Assembly: GCA_016786865.1 (NCBI GenBank)
Contig: JAEUVE010000019.1
Span: 186,001 to 250,000, forward strand
From: Sediminibacterium sp.
GTDB taxonomy: Bacteria > Bacteroidota > Bacteroidia > Chitinophagales > Chitinophagaceae
Reading direction: 5' to 3'
DNA length: 64,000 bases
Shown piece after piece: positions 26,189 to 36,314 of the stretch. The translations under genes and the position numbers were made by a program. The notes under the pieces were generated by a model that worked only from the letters and a program-made list of their open reading frames with translations, had not been told where the DNA came from and ran no database searches. Every line of letters starts with the position of its first letter. Positions within the stretch are counted from its first letter, which is position 1.

Positions 26189-26602
26189 CTATGGCCGTAA
26201 CTTTTTAACCTGCGCAGGTATAATGGCTTTGGGATTTTTATTACCCCAGCTGTTATTAACGTAATTAAGTATATCCGCTATTTCGGCATCTGTTAAATAA
26301 TCCTGTGCAGGCATCACTGCATTGTACACTACACCGTTCACTTTCACCTCGCCAGACTGCCCTTTCAACACGGTTTCGATAATATCTTTAGCAGGACGCT
26401 TTAAAAAATCCGACTTTGCAAGCGGTGGATAAACGCCTTCCATCCCCTTTCCGTTGTCCATATGACAGTTCATACAATTGGTAACGTATAAATCTTTGCC
26501 TCTTGCAATACTTTTTGGCAATCCATCATTCTGTACAAAAGCACTTGCGGTGAACAGAAGCACCACCAACGCACTCATCAACTTCATACTACGCATCATC
26601 AT
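26189..26602 (-). CDS. Exported c-type cytochrome
   Basis: 137 residues: a Sec signal (about 1-24), then one cytochrome c domain with CMNCH at residues 43-47 and a likely axial Met97 in YNAVMPAQDYL. The end DAEIADILNYVNNSWG is the usual C-terminal helix. Placed between the large subunit and xdhC, it most likely takes electrons from the hydroxylase in the periplasm. Several ATG codons are close together at the start (residues 1, 2, 3, 6), so the exact start is uncertain by a few residues. Confidence 0.92.
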   Translation of the reverse strand: MMMRSMKLMSALVVLLFTASAFVQNDGLPKSIARGKDLYVTNCMNCHMDNGKGMEGVYPPLAKSDFLKRPAKDIIETVLKGQSGEVKVNGVVYNAVMPAQDYLTDAEIADILNYVNNSWGNKNPKAIIPAQVKKLRP

Positions 26603-26617
26603 TCTGTATTTCTGGTC

Positions 26618-28783
26618 TTAAACAATTTTATTGATATCAAACGGCAGTCTTCTGATCCTTTTTCCGGTAGCTGCATAAATTGCATTGCAGAGCGCCGGTG
26701 CAAACGGAGGAAGGCCGGGCTCTCCCACACCCTTGATGGTTGGTCCGCCATTGGCCAGTATATGCACTTCTACTTTGGGCATTTCATTAATGCGTACCAA
26801 TGGATTGTTGTGGTAATTAGACTGAACAGTTCTTCCTTTATCAAAACTAATTCCCCCCTTGATGGCAGCGGTCAAGGCCATTACTGCAGCTCCTTCTACC
26901 TGCGCCTTTGTATTATCCGGATTCACTACAGTACCCAAATCGATCACGGCATATACTTTTTCAATTTTCACTCCAGTGCCTTTCTTAGATACTTCCACCA
27001 CAAAACCTCCGAGGCCCGCAAAGAATTCGTATTGTGCAACACCCCTTCCCCATCCTGCAGGAAGTGGTTTGTCCCAATTGGATACTTCCTTTAGTTTGTT
27101 CAGTACATTTTTAGTATCACTCTCTTTGGTAAGCATGCTCAGCCTGAACGCCATCGGGTCTTTCTTTGCAGCAACAGCCATTTCGTCTATGAAACACTCA
27201 TGCGAAAAAGCCAGCGTGGTACTGGTTACCGCTCTCCAGGCGGCCAGTGGCAGATGAACATAATGATGCACATAGAGGTTCTTCATGTGCTCAATTTCAT
27301 ATTTCTGCTCGCTAATGCCCTCGGTCATCGTACCATTGGTCTTGGTCTTGTCGTAGTTCTTCTGCATATCCAGCGTTGGTGCAATTACTTTGTGCTGAAA
27401 TGCAATTGCCTTGCCGCTTGCATCCAGTCCCCCCTTTAGTGCAGAATAGGTTACCGGACGGAATGGTCCCTGCTGGGTATCGTCTTCGCGGGTCCATACA
27501 CTCTTCACCGGTTTACCGATTTTTTTAGACAGCTGCACTGCTTCATGCACATAGTCCGGATAAAGTCTTCTTCCGAATCCTCCTCCGTTGAAGAACATAT
27601 TCACTTTCACATTTTCTGCCGGTACGCCATAAGTAGCAGAGAGCTCATTAATGACTCTTCCGGGCACCTGAGTGGAAGCCCAGATCTCTATTTTATTTCC
27701 TTCCTGCCAGCTGGCCAGGCAGTTCATAGGTTCAATTGGAGAATGTGAAACCATTGGTGTTTCATAAAAAGCCTCCACTTTCACAGGCGCTTCTGCAAAG
27801 GCTTTGTCGAAATCGCCCTGCTGGTGATCTATCGCACCTTCCTCTTTTGCCGCGTTTCGCAAGCTTTGTTCATAATCTTTTGAATTGAACTGATCAAAGC
27901 CCTGGTAGTCCCACTTTACGGTGAGCGCTTTTCTGCCCTGCAAGGCAGCCCAATAATTTTCTGCAATCACAGCAACCCCCTCTGTTTTGAATACTCCATG
28001 AATTCTTTCACAGGTTTCAACGGCGATCACTCCTTTCACTTTTTTTGCTGCGGTGGCATCAAAGCTTACCAGCTTGCTGCCCAGTACAGGACAACGCTCA
28101 ATAGAAGCATATACCATTCCCGGAACAGAAGCATCTATACCAAATTTGGCAGAGCCATCTGTTTTGGAAGGAATATCAGGACGCTGTACAGACTTACCCA
28201 ATATCTTAAAATCTTTAGCATCCTTAAGGGTAGGATTCTTGGGCGCTTCTATTTTTGAAGCTGCCTCGGCCAATGCACCATAAGACAGGCTTTTACCGGA
28301 GGGCCGATGATGCACTGCAGCATCGGCGGCATAGCATTCTTCCACCGGAACATTCCATTGCTGTGCAGCAGCTTTGATGAGCATTTCCCGGGCAGCTGCA
28401 CCCACTTTGCGCAGGTTCATATAACTGGTACGAACCGATGCACTTCCCCCGGCAGACTGCGCAGGGCCATATTTCTTTTCGCCACTGGTTTGTTTGATGG
28501 TTACTTTATCCAGCGACACTTCCAGCTCCTCTGCAATTAATGCCGGAATGGATTGAAAGGTACCCTGACCTATTTCGGGTTTGGAATTGTAGATGGTAAT
28601 CAATCCGCTTTTTTCGATAACAACAAAGGGATGTAATTCAAACGACTCCAATGCATTGGTAAGGTTTTCTACCGTTTCCACACCATTGGCACTGGAAGAA
28701 AGTCCCATCACCAAACCCGCACCGGTAATACCGGTAAGGCGAATGAAATTCCGACGATTTATCTGATTGATTGACTGATTCAT
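26618..28783 (-). CDS. Molybdenum hydroxylase large subunit (IorB-like), Tat-exported
   Basis: 721 residues. A twin-arginine signal NRRNFIRLTGITGAGLVMG covers residues 9-27. The xanthine oxidase-type Moco domains follow: FNGGGFGRRLYPDYV for cofactor binding, and GVGEPGLPPFAP near the C-terminus with the conserved catalytic Glu. The two-part architecture with a separate small [2Fe-2S] subunit matches isoquinoline 1-oxidoreductase and bacterial aldehyde oxidases of the IorAB type. These oxidise N-heterocycles or aldehydes using water as oxygen source. The substrate cannot be read from the sequence. It is 28 nt from the small subunit. Confidence 0.93.
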   Translation of the reverse strand: MNQSINQINRRNFIRLTGITGAGLVMGLSSSANGVETVENLTNALESFELHPFVVIEKSGLITIYNSKPEIGQGTFQSIPALIAEELEVSLDKVTIKQTSGEKKYGPAQSAGGSASVRTSYMNLRKVGAAAREMLIKAAAQQWNVPVEECYAADAAVHHRPSGKSLSYGALAEAASKIEAPKNPTLKDAKDFKILGKSVQRPDIPSKTDGSAKFGIDASVPGMVYASIERCPVLGSKLVSFDATAAKKVKGVIAVETCERIHGVFKTEGVAVIAENYWAALQGRKALTVKWDYQGFDQFNSKDYEQSLRNAAKEEGAIDHQQGDFDKAFAEAPVKVEAFYETPMVSHSPIEPMNCLASWQEGNKIEIWASTQVPGRVINELSATYGVPAENVKVNMFFNGGGFGRRLYPDYVHEAVQLSKKIGKPVKSVWTREDDTQQGPFRPVTYSALKGGLDASGKAIAFQHKVIAPTLDMQKNYDKTKTNGTMTEGISEQKYEIEHMKNLYVHHYVHLPLAAWRAVTSTTLAFSHECFIDEMAVAAKKDPMAFRLSMLTKESDTKNVLNKLKEVSNWDKPLPAGWGRGVAQYEFFAGLGGFVVEVSKKGTGVKIEKVYAVIDLGTVVNPDNTKAQVEGAAVMALTAAIKGGISFDKGRTVQSNYHNNPLVRINEMPKVEVHILANGGPTIKGVGEPGLPPFAPALCNAIYAATGKRIRRLPFDINKIV

Positions 28784-28811
28784 GAGTTGTTTTTTTGTGG
28801 TGTAACTGATC

Positions 28812-29267
28812 TTATTTGATCATTTCTGCAGCACGGTGAATGGCGCTGCGGATGCGCTGGTAAGTTCCACAGCGGCAGAGATTTCCCTGCATCGCCACAT
28901 CTATATCCGCATCGGTAGGATTAGGCTTGGTTTTCAGCAGGGCTGTAGCGCTCATGATTTGCCCCGACTGACAGTAGCCGCATTGGGGAACCTGTAATTC
29001 TACCCAGGCTTTTTTCAAAGCTTCTGCAATCCGTTCGTTCAGCCCTTCGATGGTGGTAATTTTTTTACCCGCAGCTGCTGAAACAGGGAAACTGCAGGAA
29101 CGAACCGGGCGGCCATCCACATGGACCGTGCAGGCTCCACATTGGGCAATACCACAACCAAACTTGGTACCTGTTAACCCAACCATATCTCTGATGGCCC
29201 ATAAAAGGGGCATCTCCGGACTGGCATCCACTTCGTACGTTTTGTTATTGATGTTCAAGGTAATCAT
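28812..29267 (-). CDS. Molybdenum hydroxylase [2Fe-2S] small subunit (IorA-like)
   Basis: 151 residues. The plant-type cluster ligands are Cys38, Cys43, Cys46 and Cys58 ([17 protein letters not shown]). The second cluster ligands are Cys96, Cys99, Cys131 and Cys133 (CGYCQSGQ and [10 protein letters not shown]). It passes electrons from the Mo site outward. It lacks a signal peptide, so it is presumably exported folded together with the Tat-targeted large subunit. First gene of the twelve-gene Moco operon. Confidence 0.95.
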   Translation of the reverse strand: MITLNINNKTYEVDASPEMPLLWAIRDMVGLTGTKFGCGIAQCGACTVHVDGRPVRSCSFPVSAAAGKKITTIEGLNERIAEALKKAWVELQVPQCGYCQSGQIMSATALLKTKPNPTDADIDVAMQGNLCRCGTYQRIRSAIHRAAEMIK

Positions 29268-29583
29268 GGCAGTTTTTTTTAATACATGATGCCGCTAAAA
29301 CCGACACCGGTTTTAAAATTAGGTGTTTTTTGCCAATAAAAAAGTCCGGCTAAAATTAGCCGGACTGATATGGTGATTCACAGATTCAGAAGGTACAATC
29401 CCCCGATATGCGCCCCCTGACATAAATGCAAATAACACCAAAAAAGTATTCTTCTTTTCAGCAGAACAGCGCAAAAGTAGCTGAGATTCTCCTGACGGCG
29501 AACCAATAGTAGACCATCCAACCCTATTAATAGATGAATGACATTCCTGAGTAGAAAAATGCCATTTCCTGGCAAATCCCGGG
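29268..29583. other. Intergenic stretch upstream of the Moco operon
   Basis: About 316 nt without a convincing gene. It contains the strong minus-strand terminator at 29337-29366 and, between that and 29267, the presumed operon promoter. I see TAATTTTA on the minus strand near 29325 but no TTGG at the right distance. A Leu-rich 65-codon frame at 29378-29575 looks like chance. Confidence 0.5.
29337..29366 (-). terminator. Terminator closing the deoC-to-MBL gene series
   Basis: AGTCCGGCTA (29343-29352) pairs perfectly with TAGCCGGACT (29357-29366) around a four-base loop. On the minus strand it runs into TTTTTTATT. It lies about 220 nt after the MBL gene stop. Confidence 0.9.
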
Positions 29584-30987
29584 TTAATCCAGCCGGAAAC
29601 TTTGGTGCATGTCCGGAATAATCACCTCTTTAAAATGTTTCCTGCGCAACCGAACGGCGAACTCCTGTTGCACATCGTATTCTCCGTGAACCAGGAACAA
29701 CTGCTTAACCCATTCCGGGTTCTGGCAGGCCAGGAACTGGCAAAGATCATCATAATCACCATGGGCACTCATGCTGCGGATTTCGCCTACTTCGGCCTTC
29801 ACTTTATAAAACTCTCCAAAAATCTTTACTTCAGCTTCACCCCTTACCAACCGGGCACCAAGCGAGTGTGGTTCGCAATAGCCGGTAATCAGGATGGTAT
29901 TATTTGCGTTTTCGATGTTATTCAGGATATGGTGTTTCACCCTCCCTGCATCTGCCATTCCACTGGCGGAAATGATTACACAGGGCTGGGGCAGTTCATT
30001 CAGGTATTTGCTTTCATCTACTGTTTTAATGAATTTAAGCCCTTTGAAATCGAAGGGATCTTCATCATTCTCCATCACTTTCCTGATCCGCTTGTTAAAA
30101 TAGGTTGGGTAATTCTTTAATACGGCTGTTGCCTCCCTGCTCAACGGACTGTCTACATAATAAGGTACGCTGGGCAGGCGGTTTTCCTGCTCCAACTGAT
30201 TCATTGCATACAAAATTTCCTGGGTACGGCCCACACTGAATGCAGGAATAATCAGCTTACCTTTTTTTTCGATGCAGGTATGGGTAATCCATTTTTCAAT
30301 GGCATCCACCGTTCCAAAAACTTCGTTGTGCAATTTATTTCCATAGGTACTCTCGAGTACAATATAATCGGCCTGGTCGAACACTGCCGGTGAGCGAAGA
30401 ATGGCATCATTGTACCTGCCAACATCACCGCTGAAGGTAATACGGGTAGTTTTCCCCTTTTCATCGATGCGCAAATGCACCGCAGCGCTGCCAATAATAT
30501 GGCCGGCATCCGTAAACTGAACCTCCAAGCCTTTTTCGATGGTAACCCATTCGTCGTAAGGAATCGTCTGAAACAGTTCCATGGCTTCAGCAGCATGTTC
30601 CATATCGTAGAGGGGCTCATAAGGAGGCAATCCCATTTTAGCTCTCCGCTTATTGATGAATTTGGTATCATCCCGCTGTATTTCTGCAGAATCCTCGAGC
30701 AGGATCCAGCTGAGTTCCCTGGTAGCAGGCGTAGAAAAAATAACACCCCTGAAACCCTCTTTATACAACTTAGGGATCAGCCCTGAGTGATCAATATGTG
30801 CATGCGACAGAATCAGGTAATCGACCGTTGTGGGATCAAATCCAAAACCGGCATTCATGGTAGCCGTATCTTTTCCCAAGCCCTGAAACAATCCACAGTC
30901 GAGGAGAATATTCTTTCCATTGGCCAGGTTAATCAGGTGTTTGGATCCGGTTACTGTTCTTGCTGCACCGTGAAATGTGATGTTCAT
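29584..30987 (-). CDS. MBL-fold/beta-CASP ribonuclease-like protein
   Basis: 467 residues. The metallo-beta-lactamase core has HAHIDH at 62-67 and THE-like metal ligands further on. The beta-CASP insert and motifs VDSPLSREAT, ISASGMADAGRVKHH and MSAHGDYDDL are present. The RNA-specificity (Zn-dependent metallo-hydrolase RMMBL) region lies at the end. The family processes or degrades RNA in the cytoplasm. It differs in size from RNase J (about 550 residues), so it is a separate, Ysh1-like class. Overlaps the DUF4442 gene by 4 nt. Confidence 0.92.
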   Translation of the reverse strand: MNITFHGAARTVTGSKHLINLANGKNILLDCGLFQGLGKDTATMNAGFGFDPTTVDYLILSHAHIDHSGLIPKLYKEGFRGVIFSTPATRELSWILLEDSAEIQRDDTKFINKRRAKMGLPPYEPLYDMEHAAEAMELFQTIPYDEWVTIEKGLEVQFTDAGHIIGSAAVHLRIDEKGKTTRITFSGDVGRYNDAILRSPAVFDQADYIVLESTYGNKLHNEVFGTVDAIEKWITHTCIEKKGKLIIPAFSVGRTQEILYAMNQLEQENRLPSVPYYVDSPLSREATAVLKNYPTYFNKRIRKVMENDEDPFDFKGLKFIKTVDESKYLNELPQPCVIISASGMADAGRVKHHILNNIENANNTILITGYCEPHSLGARLVRGEAEVKIFGEFYKVKAEVGEIRSMSAHGDYDDLCQFLACQNPEWVKQLFLVHGEYDVQQEFAVRLRRKHFKEVIIPDMHQSFRLD

Positions 30988-31472
30988 ACTTTCTTTGCTT
31001 TAAAACTCCAGGTAATCATAAATTCCGAAACCACTTCACCCGATTCATTGGTGCCTACAGAACGGCAGGTGAGTGTTCTGCCCTCTCCATCTGCAATACA
31101 CGTTTCAATAGTGTGTTCGATCAGCGCTCCATCTGTGCAGGTAAATGCAATCGTTCCTGTTGCTTTTTTCAAAAAATTACCCTGAATACTGACCACCAGC
31201 ATACTTACCGGTGGATTTCTTTGATAGGTTTGACCAACCGCAAACAGTCCTGTACTCATTTCTGCAGCCATGGCCTGTACGGCAAAATACATGGAACGAA
31301 AAGGATTCTGGTTCAGCCAACCGTGCTTCACCAATATCACGGCTTCGGTATTACTGAGCTTACCGATTCGCAATCCTGCTACAAAACTCGCAGGTAGTTT
31401 TACCAGTTTAAAAATCGCAAAACGAAATGGATTACTGATCTGTTGCTGAAACTTGGAAAAACGTGGATTCAT
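30984..31472 (-). CDS. DUF4442 hotdog-fold protein
   Basis: 162 residues resembling the DUF4442 group of hotdog-fold, thioesterase-like proteins: VKHGWLNQNPFRSMYFAVQAMAAEM, then STGLFAVGQ and VSMLVVSIQGNFLKKATG. No catalytic residue can be assigned with confidence. It lies between mlaE and the MBL gene in one minus-strand series. A role in acyl-CoA or lipid handling is plausible but unproven. Confidence 0.8.
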   Translation of the reverse strand: MNPRFSKFQQQISNPFRFAIFKLVKLPASFVAGLRIGKLSNTEAVILVKHGWLNQNPFRSMYFAVQAMAAEMSTGLFAVGQTYQRNPPVSMLVVSIQGNFLKKATGTIAFTCTDGALIEHTIETCIADGEGRTLTCRSVGTNESGEVVSEFMITWSFKAKKV

Positions 31473-31496
31473 ACTACAAGTTAACCATTTATCTGC

Positions 31497-32234
31497 TTAC
31501 AGCAACAATGCAGCAAGCAGATAATCGGCAACAAGGATCAGGATACAGCTAACCACTACTGCGCTGGTACTGGCACGGCCAATTTCAAGCGCACCACCTT
31601 TTACATTGTATCCGAAATAAGCAGAAATACTGCTGATGATGAATGCAAATGAATAGGCTTTATAGAATGCAAAAGTGATGTTATAATAATTCAGGTTCTG
31701 ACGAAGCCCCATATCAAAAATATCTGTAGACAAAATGCCCGCCATATCTCCGGCAGTTCGTCCGCCCCAGATACCCAGCACAGCAGAGATGGTAATTAAA
31801 CAGGGTATAGCCACCATCGCGCCCAGGATCTTGGGCAGTATCAGGTAGTTGCGGGTATTGATACCCATGATCTCCAGCGCATCAATCTGTTCACTGATGC
31901 GCATATTTCCCAACTCACTGGCAATTTTACTACCTACAACACCTGCCAGTACAATGCTGACAACCGTAGGAGAAAATTCCAGAATGATGCTGTCGCGGAC
32001 AATCTGTGCTATGGTTGTTTGGGGAACCAGCGGACTCACCATCTGGTAAGCAGTCTGTACTGTGGTAACGGCTCCCAGAAACAGGGATACCACAACCACA
32101 ATCGGGAATGCACCGATTCCGATTTCCACACACTGGTGCATGAATTCCTTCCAGTACATGCGCCAGTTCTCCGGCTTGGTAAACATGCCTTTTAACATCA
32201 GCAGATAGGTACCCAGGTGAGTCAGAAATGTCAT
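31497..32234 (-). CDS. mlaE: MlaE-family ABC transporter permease
   Basis: 245 residues, inner-membrane permease of the phospholipid/ABC lipid transport family. It has an N-terminal amphipathic part, then about five hydrophobic segments including FPIVVVVSLFLGAVTTVQ, SIVLAGVVGSKIASELGNM and the conserved EQIDALEIMGINTRNYL. Its likely ATPase partner is the MlaF-like protein at 45628-46410, on the opposite strand and 13 kb away; no MCE-domain (MlaD) gene is next to either. Confidence 0.92.
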   Translation of the reverse strand: MTFLTHLGTYLLMLKGMFTKPENWRMYWKEFMHQCVEIGIGAFPIVVVVSLFLGAVTTVQTAYQMVSPLVPQTTIAQIVRDSIILEFSPTVVSIVLAGVVGSKIASELGNMRISEQIDALEIMGINTRNYLILPKILGAMVAIPCLITISAVLGIWGGRTAGDMAGILSTDIFDMGLRQNLNYYNITFAFYKAYSFAFIISSISAYFGYNVKGGALEIGRASTSAVVVSCILILVADYLLAALLL

Positions 32235-32269
32235 TGTTCTAAATTATAAACCAAAAATTATCGCTTCTT

Positions 32270-34615
32270 TTATCCTTTATTCACTTTCTTCCGGCGTTTC
32301 CACCATCGACTGCGTTCCACTTCTTCGCGAGTGTCTGTTCTGCACTTCATTTGTGCATCCACTACAGCAATCAGCGCCATGTTGATGATGCTTCGTACGG
32401 TGCTGCCCAATTGCAGTACGTGTACCGGTTTCTTTAATCCCAGCAAAATAGGTCCAATAGCATCTGCCCCACCCACTTCTTTCAACAGATTATAGGTAAC
32501 ATTGCCCGACGTGAGGTTGGGGAACATCAACACGTTCACATCTTCGTCTACCAGTTCACTGAACGGATAATTGTCTTTCAGAATTTCTTTGTTGAATGCA
32601 AGACTTCCCTGCATTTCCCCATCCACAATCAGCGAAGGATTGCGTTGCTTTAGTATTTTGGTAGCCTGTGCAACCAGCTTTGCTTCCGGAGAATCACTAC
32701 TTCCGAAGTTGCTGTAACTCAGCATGGCAATGCGTGGTGTAATGTTGAAGTTGCGCACTTCCTTTGCCACCATCATGGTAATATCGGCCAGTTCCTCTGC
32801 AGTTGGGTTAAAGTTTACGGTGGTATCTGCCAGGAACAATGGTCCCTTCTTGGTCAGCAGCAGGTACATACCGGCAATTTTCTTCACGCCCTCATCTGTT
32901 CCCACAATCTGCAGTGCAGGCCTTATGGCTTCTGCATAGTTCTTGGTAAGTCCGGACAACATGGCATCAGCATCACCGGTTTCCACCATCATGCAACCAA
33001 AATGGTTGCGGTCTTTCATGATCTTGATGCTTTCGTAGTGGTTCATACCCTTGCGGCAACGCTTTTGGAAAAACAGTTGTCCGTAGAACTCCCGCTTGCC
33101 TTCCATCTCGTCGCTGCGCGGATCAATGATGGGTATATCGGCCAGGTCTATACTGTTTTGTTCGGCAATGCGGTTGATTTTAGCAGGATCACCCAGCAGG
33201 ATAGGATAAGCAATACCATCATCATATATGATGCTGGCTGCTTTCAGAATCTTGAGGTTATCTGCTTCGGCAAACACCAGTCGTTTCGGATCTTTTCTGG
33301 CTTTGTTACCAATTACGCGGATGATCTGGTTGTCCAGTCCCAGCCGCTTGTTCAGTTCCAGTGCATATCCTTCCCAGTTGGTAATGTGTTTTTGTGCAAC
33401 ACCGCTTTCCATGGCTGCTTTCGCAACTGCCGGAGCAATGGTGCAGAGCAATCTCGGATCGAGTGGTTTGGGAATAATGTATTCCGGACCAAAGCTCATG
33501 TTACTCTGGTTGTACGCCATATTCACAATATCCGGCACGGGAGTTCTGGTCAATTCCGCTATGGCCCTGACAGCTGCCAGCTTCATGGCCTCATTGATCT
33601 GGGTTGCGCGAACATCCAGCGCTCCACGGAAAATATAGGGAAATCCGAGTACGTTGTTTACCTGGTTGGGATAATCGGAACGCCCGGTAGCCATGATGAT
33701 GTCTTTTCGGGCAGCAGTTGCTTCTTCGTAACTGATTTCCGGATCCGGATTGGCCATGGCAAATACGATCGGATTCCTGGCCATACTTTTAACCATGGCA
33801 GGCGTTAACACATTGCCTACACTCAATCCAAGAAAACAATCCGCGTCCTTCATGGCTTTTTCCAGGGTCCAGTCGCTGCGCTTCACGGCAAATTTTTTCC
33901 GGATCGGACCCAGATCCGTTCTGCCTTCATGCAACACTCCGTCTTTATCGAACACAATAAAATTTTCGTATTTGGCACCCAGGGCCACATAGAGCTGTAT
34001 ACAGGCCATTGCTGCTGCACCTGCACCATTGATTACAAAACGAGCTCTTTCTATTTTCTTTTTTTGTAATTCCAATGCATTCAGCATGGCAGCGCTGCTA
34101 ATGATGGCTGTTCCGTGCTGGTCGTCGTGCATCACAGGAATTTTCATCTGTTCTTTCAGCTGCTGCTCTATGTAAAAACATTCCGGCGCCTTGATGTCTT
34201 CGAGGTTGATGCCTCCGAATGTGGGCTCAAGCGATTTTACAATCTGTACAAATTTCTCCGGATCCTTTTCGTTGATCTCAATATCAAATACATCAATGTC
34301 TGCAAAAATTTTGAAGAGTACGGCCTTCCCTTCCATCACCGGCTTACTGGCTTCCGGACCAATATCCCCCAGACCCAGTACCGCAGTACCATTGGAGATA
34401 ACGCCCACCAGGTTTCCCTTGGCCGTGTATTTGTAAATATCTTCAGGATTTTCTTTGATCTCCTTACAGGGTTCTGCCACGCCCGGACTGTATGCCAGCG
34501 AGAGGTCTCTTTGTGATTTGGCTTCCTTGGTAGGAATCACTTCAATTTTTCCCGGACGACCATGTGAATGGTATTCCAACGCTTGTTCCCTGCGTAAATT
34601 CTTCTGTTTAGTCAT
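32270..34615 (-). CDS. maeB: NADP-dependent malic enzyme with phosphotransacetylase-like domain
   Basis: 781 residues in the frame. The N-terminal malic enzyme part (about 1-430) oxidatively decarboxylates malate to pyruvate: [46 protein letters not shown] and [16 protein letters not shown]. The C-terminal part (about 440-760) resembles phosphate acetyltransferase and is regulatory in MaeB. The start overlaps the M20 gene stop by 8 nt. The extreme C-terminus is basic ([14 protein letters not shown]). Confidence 0.95.
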   Translation of the reverse strand: MTKQKNLRREQALEYHSHGRPGKIEVIPTKEAKSQRDLSLAYSPGVAEPCKEIKENPEDIYKYTAKGNLVGVISNGTAVLGLGDIGPEASKPVMEGKAVLFKIFADIDVFDIEINEKDPEKFVQIVKSLEPTFGGINLEDIKAPECFYIEQQLKEQMKIPVMHDDQHGTAIISSAAMLNALELQKKKIERARFVINGAGAAAMACIQLYVALGAKYENFIVFDKDGVLHEGRTDLGPIRKKFAVKRSDWTLEKAMKDADCFLGLSVGNVLTPAMVKSMARNPIVFAMANPDPEISYEEATAARKDIIMATGRSDYPNQVNNVLGFPYIFRGALDVRATQINEAMKLAAVRAIAELTRTPVPDIVNMAYNQSNMSFGPEYIIPKPLDPRLLCTIAPAVAKAAMESGVAQKHITNWEGYALELNKRLGLDNQIIRVIGNKARKDPKRLVFAEADNLKILKAASIIYDDGIAYPILLGDPAKINRIAEQNSIDLADIPIIDPRSDEMEGKREFYGQLFFQKRCRKGMNHYESIKIMKDRNHFGCMMVETGDADAMLSGLTKNYAEAIRPALQIVGTDEGVKKIAGMYLLLTKKGPLFLADTTVNFNPTAEELADITMMVAKEVRNFNITPRIAMLSYSNFGSSDSPEAKLVAQATKILKQRNPSLIVDGEMQGSLAFNKEILKDNYPFSELVDEDVNVLMFPNLTSGNVTYNLLKEVGGADAIGPILLGLKKPVHVLQLGSTVRSIINMALIAVVDAQMKCRTDTREEVERSRWWKRRKKVNKG

Positions 34616-35804
34616 ATGTTTTTTTTGTTGCCAGATTAACGCCCAGATAGGCCATCATTCCAACACCTGTTTCTATGGCATTTTCATCTATATCGAACCG
34701 GGGAGTATGCACCTGGTGCACAATTCCTTTAGCTTCGTTGCGCACACCCAGCCGGTAAAAACAACCGGGTATCACCTGTGTATAATATCCAAAATCTTCT
34801 GCCCCCATTCTAAGCTCTGTTTCTTCTACGTGCTCACTGCCCATAAAATCTTCGGCCAGCTTCCAGGCTTCTTCGGTAAATGCAGGATCATTGTCTACAG
34901 TAGGATATCCCACATCTATGTGCAGGTCCAGTTCTGCGCCCATACTTTCCACCACACCTGTAGCTACTTTCCGGATGAGTTCATGTGCTTTGTATCTCCA
35001 CACTTCGTCCATGGCCCTGAAAGTACCCATCAGCTTTACTTCACTGGGGATTACATTGGTAGTACTTCCGCCCTGAATGGAACAGATGGAAAGTACCGAA
35101 GGAGAAATGGGGTTATTGTTTCTGGAAATAATTTGTTGCAGACTCACAATTAAATGAGATGCAATCAGAATAGTATCAGCCGTAAGATGCGGTGCTGCTG
35201 CATGACCACCCTTGCTGCGGATGGTGATATAAATTTCGTCGGCACTGGCCATCACCCTTCCTTTTCTAAAACTCAGCTGACCAATGTTTAATCCGGGATG
35301 TACATGCAATCCTACAATGCCAGAAGGCTTTGGATTTTCCAATGCACCATCCCGAATCATGAAACTTGCCCCCCCCGGATTTCTTTCTTCTCCTGGTTGA
35401 AACAACAGTTTTATGGTACCCTCCCATTCCTGCTTCAGTTCGTTCAGGATCTTTGCGGCTCCCAGCAAAATGGTGGTATGTACGTCGTGTCCGCAGGCAT
35501 GCATCACGCCTTTGTTCAGGGATTTATAGGGCACATCATTTTCTTCCACAATTGGCAATGCGTCCATATCTGCACGCAATGCAATCACGCGGGTGTCCGG
35601 ATGCTTTCCTTTAATGATGCCCAATACACCGGTTGTAGCAATGGTTTCGAATGCAATGCCCATTTCGGTTAAACGGGCTTTCACATAATCTGCCGTTTTA
35701 AACTCCTGATAACTCAACTCAGGATTGGCATGCAGGTGTCTTCTTACTTCAATCAGTTCAGGCGCGTACTGCTTTGCCAGTTGTTTTATTTTTTCGTTCA
35801 GCAT
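34608..35804 (-). CDS. M20 family amidohydrolase
   Basis: 398 residues, a zinc amidohydrolase of the M20D type (hippurate hydrolase/N-acyl amino acid deacylase). Metal motifs: [38 protein letters not shown] and GAEDFGYY. The frame can begin at a TTG (35822) that overlaps the previous stop, but ATG at 35804 gives [19 protein letters not shown], the usual start. The N-acyl substrate is unknown. Confidence 0.92.
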   Translation of the reverse strand: MLNEKIKQLAKQYAPELIEVRRHLHANPELSYQEFKTADYVKARLTEMGIAFETIATTGVLGIIKGKHPDTRVIALRADMDALPIVEENDVPYKSLNKGVMHACGHDVHTTILLGAAKILNELKQEWEGTIKLLFQPGEERNPGGASFMIRDGALENPKPSGIVGLHVHPGLNIGQLSFRKGRVMASADEIYITIRSKGGHAAAPHLTADTILIASHLIVSLQQIISRNNNPISPSVLSICSIQGGSTTNVIPSEVKLMGTFRAMDEVWRYKAHELIRKVATGVVESMGAELDLHIDVGYPTVDNDPAFTEEAWKLAEDFMGSEHVEETELRMGAEDFGYYTQVIPGCFYRLGVRNEAKGIVHQVHTPRFDIDENAIETGVGMMAYLGVNLATKKTYD

Positions 35805-35818
35805 GTATATGAATTCAT

Positions 35819-36250
35819 TCAAAAAATTTCTTCTTCCTTCGGCACATACTCAATGGCATCTTCCACCACATAGCCGCCGGTAGGATATACTTTATTCAGC
35901 TGCTTCCTGAATTTTTCTGCATCTTCTTTTTTCAGAAAATTTCCTACCCGTACCTTAAAATTGGGCGACTGAAAAAGCAGGTAAGCTTTCTGATCGGGGA
36001 ACTGACGCATCATTTCCGTTTTAACATCCTGAGCTTTGCTCCTGCTGCTGGTGCTGACCACTTGTATCCGGTAGCCTTTGTACTGGCCCGAACTGGTCAT
36101 CATGGAACTGCGTTTGTTCACCTGTGCCTGCTTAATGGTCAGCAGGTCCATACGCACATCTTTCACCACAATAACCGTGTCGTTTGCATGAACTTGCGTT
36201 ACCACCAGCGCAACCACAAAGAGTAAACAATATCGTAGGAATTTTACCAT
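35819..36250 (-). CDS. Exported SPOR-domain protein
   Basis: 143 residues from the ATG at 36250, which opens a Sec signal (RYCLLFVVALVVTQVHA). The C-terminal half is a SPOR domain (YRIQVVSTSSRSKAQDVKTE, then FKVRVGNFLKKEDAEKFRK), which binds denuded peptidoglycan glycan strands. The frame is open back to 36346, but without a sensible N-terminus. It lies in the periplasm and is placed between deoC and the M20 gene. Confidence 0.88.
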   Translation of the reverse strand: MVKFLRYCLLFVVALVVTQVHANDTVIVVKDVRMDLLTIKQAQVNKRSSMMTSSGQYKGYRIQVVSTSSRSKAQDVKTEMMRQFPDQKAYLLFQSPNFKVRVGNFLKKEDAEKFRKQLNKVYPTGGYVVEDAIEYVPKEEEIF

Positions 36251-36314
36251 GTCTTTTTTAAAGATATCAAATGGACGGTAAAGGTACAAAACCCTGATTG
36301 AACAGGGTAGCCGG

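Noticed and set aside
29378..29575. 65-codon minus-strand frame after the MBL gene
   Set aside because: Leu-rich, no signal or motif, lies in the 3' region before the terminator; most likely chance.
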